DNA of 64,000 nucleotides from Boesenbergia rotunda (GCA_024364735.1 JAGFNQ010004756.1:184018-248017), one strand, 5' to 3'. Counted from the stretch's first letter, positions 46,136-59,828 are shown. Numbers and translations: made by a program. Notes: generated by a model not told the origin, from the letters alone.

Positions 46136-46310
46136 TTTTTTAATAATTTGTTTCTCTAAAATTCTTTATCTAATTTTGTAATCATATTTCATATGTAAAC
46201 AAGATAAGTAGTAAAGTTTATAGGAGCAAAGTTTATATTAATTCATCTCTACATGCATTTACTTGGAAAATAAGAAAAAAAACACATTTTTCATTCAACT
46301 AAGAGTCTCT

Positions 46311-46782
46311 AGCACGATGCATATCCAATGAAACAACTAAGAGTCCATGAGGAATATACAAGCAATTAGATTGCAACAGAGTTACAGGCTAGTCATCAAG
46401 AATTCTCGTAAGGCTAGGTATACTTATCATGACTGACTTTGACTTGGCAAAAAGAGGTGAAGAGACTACCTCTATTGTGATTAATCGAAAAAGCAAGAAA
46501 TAGAACATTATGGTGGACGATAGATACCCTCTTGCTACTAGAGTTGATATTCAATCACCATGAGGGCTGCTAGAAATGAACAACAGATAAATACAACATA
46601 CTACAATGTTAATACATGAAAAGGTTTCATATTACTACAAAGAAAACAAGATCCTGCATGAAAGGTTGCAAGTTCCTATATCTATGGACACAATTTCGCA
46701 TATGCTGAAGAAGGGCAGTAAGAAAAGGTCAGTGCTACTATTGAATACTGGCTGCCTATGCTGAAAACAAGGATTCAACTGT
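46311..46782. other. No recognisable feature
   Basis: AT-rich DNA between the foldback element and repeat R. No gene or repeat recognised. Confidence 0.5.
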
Positions 46783-47160
46783 TACCAACTGAGAAAGAAA
46801 CGAAAGGAGAAAGCCAGAACATGTTGCTGCATTTTCCACGGTGGGCCTGAAATCATTTCATTTCAGGCTCACGGTGGGCCTGAAATCACTTCATTTCAGG
46901 TCCACCGCCCCCTTGATAATTGTTGGAATGAACTCCCTGGGGTATTCGAACCATAAAATATTTTTTTAAATAGAGACAACTGATAAAGTGGTTCGGATGT
47001 CTCGAAATTGTGAAATGAGAAAGTCATTTCTTGGCGGGAGGGGTATAAGAGGAAGTTGACTAAAATGGATGCGCCGTTTGGTAAAAATAAAATCATGGTA
47101 CGCCTTTTGGTAAATACGAATTCTCATGTGCGCCCTTTGGTAAAAAACCATTATAATAAT
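46783..47160 (-). mobile_element. Repeat family R, right copy, inverted
   Basis: The reverse complement shares ordered blocks with 28766-29740: three TTTACCAAA blocks, the CCGCCAAGAAATGACT block, CCCCAGGGAGT, the GGCCTGAAAT palindromes and AACATGTTCTGGCTTTCTCC. It has a direct join where the left copy carries the acidic ORF. Confidence 0.65.
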
Positions 47161-49564
47161 GGCAGCATTAAGAGGTACATTTTGATAATGACATTTAATT
47201 TTCAGCTTTTTACATCCTCACAACCTCTATCTCCTCTAAATTATGACTGAACATCAAAAGAGTCTCACTAAACTATGTCTTAGCCCTGATCCCTTCTAAG
47301 CCCTTCTTCAGTCCTCTCAACCACCATCGCCAAGATCTTTCACCAAAATCTTGTGAGTTGATTGGGTTGTTATCGGGCACCAATTCATTTCCCAAGATAT
47401 AACGACAATGTCTCAAAATATGAGCACTTTAAACTTCGAGACCACGTAGGCTTTTTGGACTCTGGATGCAGAAGATGAGATGTATGAAATTCTATTTATA
47501 AAAGGGAAGAGGTGAGGTACCCTTTGGTGAGTGGTTGTGACCTTTGGTTTAGGATTGATCTAGGTCATTCGATCTGAAGGGTTGTGACCTTTGGTTTAGG
47601 ATTGATCTAGGTCTTTCGATTTGACCCTTTAGATCCTCCTTTGATCTCAGCCGCCAGCTCTAGATGATTGTAACCCTTCAGATCCCCCTTTGATCTCAGC
47701 CGTCAGATTCGATCTGAAGCTTCAGATCAAGTCTCATCACTAATTGTCAGATCGTGACTCTTCGCAATCAACACTCCAGATTGCGTCACTTGCGATCTAG
47801 CACCCCTCTTCGATCCAACAATTGTCATTCGTTTGCCCAATCAACAGTCTAGTTATCTCTCTCTGCCTACCGAATGTCACATAAACACTACCACGCATAT
47901 ATTTAAGCACCTCGCGACGATACGTACGTGTGAAGTGCAAAGTGCGCCAACAAAGCGCCTATTGTGCGCGTGCACGCATGGCAGGCTCGCAGGTGCGAGC
48001 ACTTGCTCGCCTATGAGAAGAGAACAACTGTGTTTTTTTTAAAACTCCATTAACATAACAACACATATAAGGAAGCAAACACCCTTGGAATTTACAGATG
48101 TGGAACTATTCCCCATCTAGTTCCTTTTATGCTAATTTTGGACTTATTTTAAACAATTAATTTCTTATTCACCCGTAATCGATTTTGAGCAAATTAGTAG
48201 TCTATAATCATCTACGCGAAACGTAGATTTCGTTTTTGAAGTTAATTCTGATTTTCATCGATTAATGACACCTCGATTTTTTCTTGCAAGACCATATTTA
48301 GCCTTTTAAGACCCAATATCCAACAAATCTTTGCATAACTCGGTTTGATCGCTGCCGACTTGGTAATAATCAAATCCGACAAAAATCGATCCAACAAAAG
48401 TTGACCCAACATGACAAGCATCCAACTTATCGAAAGAGCTTAGCCATGGATACATCAAGCAGGCAACTCATCCCTTGATCTCAGACCAAATATAGTCTTG
48501 GTACCTTACTTATTTTATAATGCTCACCTTGTAAGTGTTATATATAATTTTTTTTATTTCTTTAGCTTAATATTATAACTCAAATCCTAAAATCTAATCT
48601 CTAAATTTTAAACCCTAAACACTAAAATAAATAAAAAATTATATACTTTGTGCTTCAAAATACTAAGTTTAGACCTAACTGTGAAGGGTGATGAGTTCAA
48701 AGCTTCACTTTATTGTACCCGCAAACACCTAATTCAATTTGGGCATCGTGAATTTCCCCTTAAATTGATATTTTATCTTCGAAGCTATAGTCCAGCAAAA
48801 AGGCATCAAATTATCACTCAGACATTTACAATTCGATCTCCAACTGCGATTCATTTTATAAAAAATTTTCTTCCAAATGAAAAGCACAATCATGAGATGG
48901 TGGATTTCTGAACCATCCGTCACAAGTACTTTTCAATTTATCCTAATGGTCTATTAAAAATTTTCATAAAATCAAACCGATTAATTGTTTCTTGATTCAT
49001 CATAAAAAATTTTATGCAGGGAATTAACCAATCAACTTATACCAAATTACTTAATTTAATACATGATTTGTTTAGGGAAAAATAAAATTATAAACATAAA
49101 ATCATTTCCCACGTTTAGTAAGCCTCACAATTTTTAGAAGTTTACATCCATAACAACTTACTCATCAATAATGATAATAAAATACATTTCTTTTGGTACT
49201 TTCTTTTAACTAACTTACTATTTAAAGTAGGAAATCTATGGTTCCCATGTACGTCGGTTTATGATTGGTTAGCCGCAATAATTGAAAACATTAAATAGTT
49301 TTGGTTTCTATTACCGTCAAGAAGTAAATTCCATTTCTATTTCTATCACGAAAAGTAGCAAGTCATGAAATTAATCTGTTTTTCGAATTTATTAATTCTA
49401 GCACTGTATTATTAAACAGATCTAACGACTGCAACATGTCAACTTATTTAGAAATAGAAACTGAGGGGAGTGGATGTACACCGTGGGTGTGAAAGACATC
49501 GGACCTGATATATACATCTAAGGCAATAATAAAGTTTGATTGTTATTAGATATATACTATTCCC
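47161..49564. other. Intergenic region downstream of cystinosin
   Basis: No gene is seen. A direct repeat GACCTTTGGTTTAGGATTGA followed by TCTAGGTC occurs twice at 47530-47615, and TTTGATCTCAGCCG(C/T)CAG twice at 47635-47705. The rest is AT-rich. Confidence 0.55.
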
Positions 49565-52500
49565 CTATACGTTTTTCAACTCAGGTTTCTCTTCTGAATC
49601 AACAAGGGAAGTTGCATTCCCTTCCAGTGTGGTTGTGTCGCCTTCATTCTTCACCGGGTAGAATACATAGTGTTGCAAGATGAAGACGACGTCAAAGAGT
49701 ACTACTTCCTGCAGAATTAAACCAAATTAAATAAAATTGTTAAGAAATTTAAGCAGAAAACATATCTGAAGAATATACAAAAGAAACAGGACTATTGGGA
49801 GTATAGTAGTGGGCAATAGGGTGATTTCTGTACTAAACTTACTGCCACATTAGTATCAGGGGAACGATTCTACTTTCTTGTCGAGTGCAATATATGCATG
49901 TAATTATCTTTTTACATATACTTTGCAGATTTTGACAGACTGAAAGTTTAACTTGTGGACTACCGTAAAACATCAGGCAAATCTAGTGTAAATTGGTAAG
50001 GCATGGACTACAAAGACAGTGGCGATTGGCGAAGAAATGCAATGCCTCGGCGCATTAAGAAATAGAATGGTAGAAGGCAATTACTTACCACCGACAGAAG
50101 TGTCTTGCCGATATTACCATAGAAGTTAACTAGTGTCTCTGCAGGAAACCATGTACAAGTCAGGAAAATATCAAAACCAGTGTACAAAGGATTAGGTTCT
50201 GTCGCAATAAAAACCAGTTACTCACTTTGATCTATGGATTGGATACCCATCTGAGCAAAGTTCAGCACGCCTCCAAGTAAATCAAGCAGGATATTGCCAA
50301 TACTCCAACCAACAGTGCTCTTGCGTTGGAAGTTCATAAATGCCTAGCAATTAGGTTAGCAGTGTTGAAGAGCAAGATGGGAGGGAAACAAGGTATCAGG
50401 AATTCCACCAATCCAAAATCATAAAAGATAGTGCAAGGAGTGAAAAATTATGACCAGCTTTGTTATATAAAATGACACATCATGTATTATAAAGGTGTTT
50501 TCCATGTTCAAGATAGTGCATTTATTTCTACTTTAATGGCTTCCTTATTTCTTTCACTAATTTTTCTTTACCTCAGTTGATTAGGATCCTTCAATTCAAG
50601 ATATAATTCATGAAGCTAATCTATATGTATGCTGGTGTACTATATAAGTACCATTTGCAGGTTATATGTGTTCTTGCGCAATTACTTCTTGACCTAAGCC
50701 TTATCTAATTTAATGATACTGGGATATCACATAATAAGCACACGGAGGATTTCATTCATCTAGCTTCTTGAATATATTCTAAAAGTTATGACAAGGGCAG
50801 ATATAGGCAGGGCCCTTCAGCAGACTACCTAGGTTGATACCGAGTCCATTTAATGTAACTCACAGATGTTGTCAAAGCAGATCACGCAAAATAGAGATGG
50901 AGAGGCAGATACTATCAACTCCTGAAAGATTCACCATTGGCGATTACCAAACATGTGCCTATCCACATATCAAGGGAATATAATACTGATGCAACATGAT
51001 CCATTGTCATGGCTAGCATTAGATCCAGCCACATCCATGGAAGGTCTCACCAAAGGGATCAAGCCAATGGCTAAGATCACAAAAATAACTAAGCAATTCA
51101 TCTAGAAGAGCGTCACTTTTGGGATTCCCTTCACTTGGCCGTTTTTCAAATTCCATGCACTGGGTGACAAGTTGGAGATTGGGTAGTTTAGGCTTATTGC
51201 CCATCTACAAGTTAATGGACAAGAAAAGTTAGAGATTGGAGCATCATGGATGAACCACCAAAAAAATGGAGGGAGTACAAGAGCAAGTAGGTAGCTTAGG
51301 TTCATACATCTTATTGGCATGTATCATATTGGCATATCAAAGGTGCTGGCAGCTCCTAACTCAAAGGTGAAGGTGTATTCTAAAGCCACCAATGAAGGCC
51401 TATACTAGAAACTCCACTTAATTAGTGAAGCTTAGGCCTTAATTGTCAAGTAAAGAGACAACAGAAAGGTCAATTCAAGGTCCTTACACTTGGAGAGTGG
51501 TTCTCTACAAGGTTGAAGTTAGTTACAGTTGATTTTAGAAAGTGGCTTTCTAGGAGGATTTTGGAAGAGGACCAACTAGTGACCTGCAAATGCATTTTTT
51601 TTATTTTAAAAAAATAGTAAAGAAGACTTATTTTACAAGTGATGTTATATTAATTATATGCGTGTTAACTGAACATATGATCTATTTTGCATTGTAGTTA
51701 CATCGGCGGCAAGGAAGGAGCTAAAGTTCATCAAGGGGGAAACCCTACAATGACAGAATACCTACGTCTCCCAATTACATAATCTCCACAAGAACGTAGC
51801 TAAAATTTATCTTGGGGGAAACCCTACAATTGGGAGAACTTTGAATGATGGATCAAACTCATCCAAGTGTCAATTTAGTATGGTAAAATTGTCACTAATT
51901 AATAATGTCAATAGTACTCATCCTTCTACTGTTTAGGAGAGATGATAAAGTTGGTTATTGTAAAAAGAATGCCAAAGATGCCCATCCTGCTATATTCAAC
52001 AACTCAGATATCAAACTGACTTGCTTAATTTGCAAAATAAAAGCTACATGTGAGGTAATCTGCTCCATTATAAAACTAATCTCGACTGAACTTTCAGATT
52101 CCCCAAATATGATTGACCAGCTCAGACATTTCAGAGCAAATGTGTACCACCCACTATAATGAATTCAAAAGGATATTACTCTCTTTTGGTTTCAGGCTGT
52201 TCATGTCTGCTTATCCAAATTTTCTCTTTTAGAGTGCTCTTATTTAACCAAGGCGTAATGACATGTGATTTAATCAAATCGTAGGAGCAAAGATAGCATC
52301 TGTACCTGTGGGATATACTTGATTGCCGTCATGCAAACTTGTATTGTGCTAATCAGGAAATAAAGAAAAGAATTAGAATCAGATAAAATAACTACAAGTT
52401 CCAAACGTGACAGGAAAATAAATTTAACTTCATTCTGTTCTTGCCATTCAAGGAAGATTAAATGTATCTTCCATGGAGTGATCTTAATACCTACTTTTTC

Positions 52501-53704
52501 ATAAGAGAACAAAGTCTTACTTGAATACAGAGATGAGCCATAGCCAAGAATGTTTTGGCCAAGCTAAGATCAGACAAACCAGTGCAGAAAGCAAGACGAT
52601 TACAGTAATCCCAATGCAAGTCTTAGAGACCTTCTGGTTTCCACGCTGTGTAGATTAGAAATAAACAAGAAGGGAAAAGGAGATTTATGGTATGTATTGT
52701 TCAGGTTGAAACTGCAATTTTTAATGCATGAAAGGATTACTTACATCATAGATCAACACTTGGAACAGTGTGAAAACTGTAAGAGCCACAGCATGTATAG
52801 AAAAAGCCACATCATTTGCAGCCACAGGAATCATCTGAAATCCATGCAAGTGAAGTTTGGTATTTTCCTTTTTCTAGGAATTATCTTTTGCTAGGATAAA
52901 GAACTTAGTTAGAGTAACAAAATAAGCAACACAAAATACCATACAGTTTTTAGTGATTTCCTTTTTCTTAGTCATGAAACAGCTGCTTTTATGACATTAA
53001 CATGATTTCACCCCACTTTCAATTAGAATGATTCGCACGACAAAAAAGTTAGTTAATGTGTAATCAATAATAGTTCAAAAAATAATAATAATCTAATGGA
53101 GGGGCAATACCCCAGTCTAATCTCACCAAAATTGTAACACTATGCTTTGGGCAAAGCATGAATGATTAGGAATGGCAATGAATTGGGATAGGGATTTAAC
53201 TTATCATCCCAACCCCACACAAGAAGTGAGGTTGTAATGGTAAAGCGATCATTTATCTCATTTCTACGTAAGAGGATGGAAAGCCCAAATAGAGGGAAGG
53301 GAAGAGAGAAAAACATTTCTCTTGTTTACTTAGATAGAAAAATAAAAAGTGAAGAAAAAGAAAGGAACAATTTCACTCTTTTTTTTTTACACTTTTGGTT
53401 CTTCCAAAAGTGGGTGAAGTAGAGAGAAAGAGTGGAAAAAACATTGGGAAAAAAAAACTCTTTTAAGTTTGCATGTATCAGAATGACAAAATCAAAGTAG
53501 TCATTTTCTCTCATTTCCTTTTCTTCCTCTCCTTTGAAGTAGACAAAACAAAGGAAATCCCTGCCCGTCGTTTCCTTCCCATCTTCCCTCCCTCAACCCT
53601 CTTCCTTTCCCCCCTTAAACACAAGTAATAGATGTAGTTTTGTTTACAATGTCTAATGAGGTAGATTAATCTGGAGTACTACATAGTAGATGGTTATGTG
53701 CGAC

Positions 53705-53747
<43 letters not shown>

Positions 53748-54785
53748 CCACATATGCCTAACGAGGTGACTAGAGCACATACTTCCCACACATGTTTTTA
53801 AAGTCTTTATAATTTTTAAAAAATACAATATATCGAGAATGAAGAAATTGAGTAAGAGGTCGGGCAAGAATAGGAAGTTTTGGATTTTAACAAACACAAG
53901 TGAAGGCAATTTAATCTATTCATTTATCTTCAATAAAATTGTCGATGACTAAAGCATTGGAACATATGGGGCTTATTTGTTTGTACACATAACTTGAAGG
54001 ATGGAAGGATAAACCCACATATTAATCATAAAGTATTGTATGGAAGTTAGTTGGATGAAATGAGAAAGAGCAGACGATACAACTGATAGTGAAAAGGGCA
54101 TTATTTGTCTTGTTTTATCAAATTTTAATTAGTCTTTCTTCAACTTATCTTCAACAAGTGAAAGGATGACTAAATGGATGGATCATTTCATCCATTCATC
54201 CTTTCCAACGGAACGGATGGAAGGATAAAACAAACTCTATCTATTTGTTTAGTTATCCATCCATCCATCCTTTAACTTATCCACCACCCTTTCAACAATC
54301 CTTAGAAGCAAATGCCTTTCCGGAATAACATGAACAGATTCGCCTAACCGAGATCAACAATGGTTTTATTCTGATAAAAGAATACCAACCTCCTCAGAAC
54401 CATACTTCTCACGGTATTGCCTCTGGACAGCAGGACTGAAGAACAAGGCCGCATTGTAAATGAGGTACGATGAGTGCTTCGTAACGTTGAGAACCAGGAA
54501 ATCGAAGTTCAACCCTACCACGCTAAAATCAACAACGAAATCAGTCCACTATCCAAACCAAAATCCCACCACCATCATTAAAACCCATCAAAACAACCAA
54601 TTCCAAGAAGAAGAAAAATCGAGATTGAAGTAATAAAAGGTAACAGAGAAAGAAAAAAAATCGAACCTTTTCCTCCTGAAATTGAGAATGACCTGGGGGT
54701 AGAAGCTTATGGACCAGGCGACGAAGGCGATCCATCCGAAGATCTGATAAGTTACGTCCAGAGAGAGGGAATTCCAAGAAGCCAT
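49565..54785 (-). CDS. Cystinosin homologue (PQ-loop lysosomal/vacuolar cystine transporter)
   Basis: Eight exons in transcription order: 54667-54785, 54390-54522, 52745-52834, 52521-52645, 52306-52348, 50226-50343, 50089-50138 and 49565-49708. All junctions are GT...AG and in phase, giving 273 aa, close to the plant family length. The family exports cystine from lysosome or vacuole with protons. Both PQ-loop repeats are visible: SFYPQVILNFRRKSVVGLNF (residues about 28-47) and KYIPQAFMNFQRKSTVGWSI; the LTKHSSY-like segment reads VTKHSSYLIYN. Seven hydrophobic helices fit by eye. The start MASWNSLSLDVTYQIFGWIA is the conserved N terminus; upstream in-frame codons have another ATG but no family likeness. 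Intron 2 (1.56 kb) and intron 5 (1.96 kb) are enlarged. No defect is seen. Confidence 0.93.
53707..53744. repeat. (TA)n microsatellite in cystinosin intron 2
   Basis: About 18 TA units. Nearby, 53960-54290 has repeated GGATGGAAGGATAA and ATCCATCCATCC words of unclear origin. Confidence 0.9.
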
Positions 54786-55863
54786 GTACTCTTTTCTCCG
54801 GTCACTCCTCCGCCTCACTCTAAAGAAACTAGTGAGGAAAGTATCGCCTTTGTTTGGTGACCCAACAACGAAGAACCCACGAAAAAGCCCTCCGGTTTTA
54901 TACAGGAGCGGTATCATTCATATTCGACGATCGAGTCGGATCGGTGCGATGATATTGCCGAAGATATGGGCTAGAAGCGCTGTTGCTCCGCCTTTTGCAT
55001 TGAGTAGAAGAATCTGGTCGGACTCCAGGGTAGATTCACTAAAGCATAGAGCCCTTAATCCGCCATTTCTCTTTTTACAGGGGTAGATTAACGACGACGG
55101 AGCTCGCCGGAGATTCGATCGGAATCGAACTCCGAGTATGTTGGGCATTATCTTAAAGTGGCATGTATCGATTTGGATTTTTTTAAAAAAAAACTGAAAT
55201 TGATAAAATAATAATAATAAACGAACATTTTTAGTATATCAAAAAAATATGCTCCGTCATAAAGAATTAGATTGGTCATATAACCAATTTAACGGGCTTA
55301 AATATGTGAGTTATAAGCTTTAAAAATATATGAATAATGATTGGGAGAGTGAAAATCATAGTGAATGATGTGGTATTTTGTATGCACGATCTCCGACGGA
55401 TTCACCGTGCCCCCTAGGGTATAGTTTGATTCGGGGCGGCGGCCGAAGGCCGTCGATGGTGTTCAAGCAAATCGGATGTGCATATAAAGTGTCAAACCAC
55501 GTTTCACATTTCACTAAATTTTTACTCTCCCATTTTCAATCTCTATCATTGCAAAATATATATACTACAAATTTTTATAAAAATAAGCAAAATCACTTTT
55601 AAATTAAAAATTAAAAAAATAATAAAAATAAAAAAATAATATAGATTATAGTACGGGAAAATGCATTGAAAATATCGACTCGAGTGTTTCAATGATTTAA
55701 AGTGACACAATTAGTGACTCAATGTATGTTTTTTTTTCTAATTTTGAAATAATTTAACCTTTAGCATATGTTCATTTGATTCTTCACCATTGAGATATAA
55801 ATCATACAGATAATTTTTAAAAATATAAAAGTAATCATATTCTTATATATAATAATTAATATT
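54786..55863. other. Cystinosin 5' flank and AT-rich spacer
   Basis: The first 350 bp are the presumed leader and promoter of the minus-strand cystinosin gene. Beyond 55150 the sequence is AT-rich with no gene. Confidence 0.5.
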
Positions 55864-56124
55864 CACTATAAGAAAATTAAAGTTATACAACACTTAAAAG
55901 ACAACGCTTTTTTTTTTAGTGAAAACTATTATCTATATTTTTTATTTCTAATTAAAGATAATGCTTTTTTCAAATAGGCATTGTCTATTGGTGTATGAGT
56001 ATTTTTTTAGTATTTACAACAATAATTTTTTAACAAGTATTGTCTATAACCGCAACCTAACCTTCTCTGTCAAAACCTACTATTTCCGAAAACTCCACGA
56101 AAAACCTACCCCAAAACTTATCTC
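55864..56124 (+). mobile_element. Possible CACTA-type terminus, cut by C4
   Basis: CACTATAAGAAAATTAAAG at 55864 resembles the CACTACAAGAAAA terminus common in plant CACTA elements. It is followed by subterminal-like AACGCTTTTTT and ATAATGCTTTTTTCAAATAG words. Element C4 interrupts it at 56125, so no partner end is visible. Confidence 0.35.
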
Positions 56125-57343
56125 TGTTGGGGCAATCGACCCAAGTATGATCTGGAGGACCATGAGTTTTGATGTGTATGTGTGTCAATATGATTAAGTT
56201 AGGGTGTTATTGTGATCTAATATGTGTATGTGAGTGTGCAGGTTTGCAGGATACACATAGACTTAGTTGGACGGATTCAGGTACGGTGAAGGGTAGCATG
56301 GAGGCAAGCCGTGAGCTTGTGTGCGCATCCGAGGGACCATGGATAAAGCAGGGACGATGAGCCGAGGGAAGTGGACTTTGAGGCATACGTGAAGGATGAC
56401 ATGGAGGAAAGCCGAGGGCTTGTGTGCGTATCTGAGGGACGAGGGCCAAAGTCGAAAAAGGCTTGAAGGCAACAGATCGAGGCTGCTGGAGCAGGAACGA
56501 TGAGCCAAGGGACGCGGACTTCGAGGCATGAGTGAAGGATGCCATGGAGGCAAGCCGAGGGCTTGTGTGCGCATCTGAGGGACGAGAGCCGAAGACGAAG
56601 AGGGTGCAAAGACGACAGATCGAGGCTGCTTGATGAAGAGTCAACCAGGTCGTGAGGGTATGAGTGCTGAGTGAAATGTACTCGGGAAATCTTAGGGTTC
56701 GAGTGCTGAGAGAAGTGTACTCGGGGAAGGGAAACCTTAGGTGTAAGGGTGGACCAGTCGACTGGTGTCAGGGAAGTTGACTAATAAAGTCCACAAAAAA
56801 ATCAGTCGACTGCCCATGGACCAGTCAACTGATAGCACTTGGAGATTCGAACGTTAGGCTGTAACGGTCGAGTCTAATGGGACCAATCGACTGGTAATGG
56901 ATTAGTCGACTGGTAATGGATCAGTCGACTGGTAATGGACCAGTCGACAGGTAGTCGTCTTTTCAGCCTCGAGCTATATTTAAGGGAGCTCGTTTAAGGC
57001 TGTTTCTTCTTGGCGAAACTTGCTTCGGTAGAGCTGGTTAGTAGCCTATAGTGCTCAGGGATTGTCCAGAAGTTGTGGTGAGGTTTCTCCACCCACAAGG
57101 AGCGACAAGAGCTAGCCGGAGGTGGTCCGTGGAATCATCCACCGAATGATAGGAATCGTCCACCTTACGGACTACTGTGGAGTAGGAGCTTCATCTCCAA
57201 ACCACGTAAATCGGTGTGTTTCTTTAGTTGTTAGTTTTATTTTCGTTTTCATTATATTTCTGCTTGCGCACTAACAACTTGTAGGAAGAAAATCAAACGA
57301 AAGTTATTCACCCCCCTCTAGCTTAATGGTAAGATCCTAACAA
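56125..57343 (+). repeat. C4 5' LTR
   Basis: 1,219 bp. CAGTCGACTG copies (56754-56950) precede a TATA-like box (CTATATTTAAGGG, about 56974-56986). The end has the CACCCCCCTCTAG motif. Confidence 0.92.
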
Positions 57344-57345
57344 GT

Positions 57346-57357
57346 GGTATCAGAGCG
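57346..57357 (+). other. Primer binding site of C4
   Basis: TGGTATCAGAGC, complementary to initiator tRNA-Met, two bases after the LTR. Confidence 0.88.
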
Positions 57358-57406
57358 AAGGTCGCTCATCTACGGACTAACAGCCGAGAGAGCAAAAGAT
57401 AGAGGA

Positions 57407-59035
57407 GATGATGATTGAAGAAAAGTTGGGCGATGACATCAACGTTCCCCTCCCTATGATCGCGAAGATTTTGACTATTGGAGGATGTGAACGAAGACTT
57501 GGTTTAGCATGAATTGGGAGTGCATGATGGTGCTAGAAGAGCCATTCGAAATTTCAAGAGATAAGCATGGAAAAAAGCTCCGACCTAGATATTGGACCAA
57601 GGAGCAACAAGCCCAATCAAAAGCAAATGAAAAGGTAATTTCAATATTGCTTAATGTTTTGCCTAATGATATAATTAGTGGTGTAGGAGAATATCAAAAT
57701 GCACATGAGCTACGGAACAAGTTGGGAGCAATTCATGAAAATCCTACACAAGTTCAAAAAGTGGAAGAGCCAAAGGAAATGATCTCAATGGTCCAAGAAG
57801 AGGAGAAGGACCAATCAGATGAAGAAAAAAGTTCAACATCCGAAGAAGAAGAGAAAGAAGAAGAAGAATTGTCCATCTCATCAAATGAAGTGGCTCAAGA
57901 GAGTGAAAGATCATCCACTTCATCAAGGGAAGAAGAAGAGGTCTCCACTTCAAAGATTGAGGGGGAGGAGAGACCCACTTCAATACCGGAGCAAGAAGAT
58001 GTCTCAACCCCCACCAAAGCAAGGGTTAAAGATCACATCATTTGCTTTGGATGCAACACAAAGGGACACTACAAGGACAAGTGTCCATTAGGTAAAAAGG
58101 AGGTAAACCCTAAACATAAGCCCATTCATTTAAAATCTAACATGGATTGTAGGAAAAAGGAAGGGAAAAAGCACATTAGATGCTTCACATGTGTAGAGCT
58201 AGGGCATTATCACACCAAGTGTCCAAGAAAAGGAGAGCTCAAGAAATTGAAGCATTTGAGAAGATGGGAGAAATAGGAAAAGAAAAGAAGCTTACATCAA
58301 GGGGGAGCTACAAGGGTAAGGGAGGTAATCCCTAACTTCAAGAATGTTTCAAATTTTCCTATGTATGCTAGAAATGATAAAAATTGCTTGCCTATGCGTA
58401 ATTTTGGTTTCAAGTATTATGATAAAAATAGAGTTACTATTGCGCGGTAAAATTCTAAGAAACCCATGGATCATAATCAATCTAGAAATTTTAAACCTAA
58501 GGACTAAGACATTAACCTTAAAAAAGGGAAACACATGCCTAGACAAAGTGGTAGATCTAAGAATGTCCAAAGTGGACATAGGGATACTAAGGAGAAGAAC
58601 TTAGAAAGGGAAAATCAAGCCTTGAGGGCAAGACTTGATAAATTGGAGAAAACCATAGATAGACTCACTAGTGGATTTAGGGGCTTAGGCATGGTGTCAA
58701 GAAGGCAAAACCATGACAATAGTAGACTGGGTCTATGATATAGACCTATTAGATCAAATGCTAAGGAAAAATTATATGCAAGGATGTCATATGATTATAG
58801 CAAAGGGAAGACCAAAAATGACAAGGAAAAACCATTTAAAGGGGAAAAGAAAAAGTTAATCAAGGACAAGGTGTGGAAAGTTAAGAAAGCAAGAGTTGTA
58901 AGTCAAGAAGCACCGGAGGTACACCGGTGTGGTCTTGCCTTTGTAGATGAGTCACCTAGGGAGGTGACTAAGGCTAAGAGCTCAAGGGAGAGCTCTAGGA
59001 GTCAAATTAGGATCCATGGGCAATGGATCTAAGGA
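57407..59035 (+). pseudogene. C4 gag (copia-type, two intact zinc knuckles), broken
   Basis: The main open part is 57509-58276 (255 codons): the N-terminal domain, the LPNDIISGVGEYQNAHELRN block, a long Glu/Ser acidic stretch and two CCHC knuckles (CFGCNTKGHYKDKC and CFTCVELGHYHTKC). A stop follows RRWEK, and the C-terminal part (basic region, LERENQALRARLDKLEKTID coiled coil, ESPREVTKAKSSRESSRS tail) continues in other frames to 59035. It matches the gags of A and C2. Several frame breaks make it inactive. Confidence 0.8.
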
Positions 59036-59479
59036 GGATTTCTCCTCGGGGATTAGATGGACTGTGGAATGTGCCAAAGAATTTTTGGAAGACTAGTGTG
59101 AGTCTTAATTCTAGGGAGTTGGCACATTAAAAAGGGGGTTTTATGGATAAAAAGATGAAAATGAGACTATATTGCTTAAAAATTGAGTTTCAATGTCTAG
59201 ATGTTATATAAATCAATGTTAGGGATGCATTGAGGTTGAGGATGAGAAGACACATCAAGAAGATATCAAAACTAGGACTTTAGGCCAAGGATAATTTGAG
59301 CAACTTAGAGAGTTTTGGATTTCGTATCAATCTTGGGATTGAGGATATATTTACTTGAACACATATTTTTTCCAAGTAGACATAGGTCCCACGAATCTCT
59401 TCATGAAATTTCAAATTTTTCGGAGATTTGTAGAATTAATTATGCATTTCTGAAATTAAGATTAAAAAACTAGAATTAG

Positions 59480-59828
59480 GGTGCCAGTCGACTGGTTCAG
59501 AATCATTTGACTAGTCTAGTGCAAATCAGAAACTAAAAATTCGAAATTACCAGTCGACTGCCCCAGGGCAGTCGACTGATCTTTCTGTTCAGTTTCTCAG
59601 TCGACTGCCCCTGATCCGCGAGGGTTTTAAAAGAAACAAGTCACGCGGGGGTGGCCGAACCTAGGGTTTCAATGCCACCCCTGCAAGTTTTCATCTCCCT
59701 CAACCTCCCCTCTTGCTCCAAGCCTCCCTAAAGCCCTAAGATCACCTTCCTAGCCTTCCTCTACCTCAGATCTAAGCCTAGGGTTGAAAGAACCTCTCTT
59801 CTCAAGTCAATCTTCATCAAACCTCATC
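59480..59828 (+). promoter_or_regulatory. C4 internal promoter-like region: CAGTCGACTG cluster plus TATA-like box
   Basis: Four CAGTCGACTG copies (59487-59608) lie just before GGGTTTTAAAAGAAAC (about 59624-59639), a TATA-like box. A CT-rich leader runs to the ATG at 59829. This is the same order as in B (5369-5701) with a different palindrome. Confidence 0.55.

Larger units (their letters stand above)
40006..46310. mobile_element. Foldback element with long TIRs, interrupted by the CACTA element
   Basis: The right end (AAGAGTCTCT, 46301-46310) is the inverse of AGAGACT (40006-40012) joined to CTTAG (44971 on). The CACTA element therefore entered seven bases inside the left terminus. The inverted arms continue for about 190 bp each (44968-45160 and 46118-46310, TTGAATGAAAACTATG and its complement). 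Between them lies an array of 157-bp repeats. Without the CACTA element the unit is about 1.35 kb. It encodes nothing. Confidence 0.8.

Noticed and set aside
55085..55140. tRNA-like GATTCGATCGGAATCGAACT
   Set aside because: It has a self-complementary core resembling a T-arm, but no acceptor, D or anticodon stems can be built around it.
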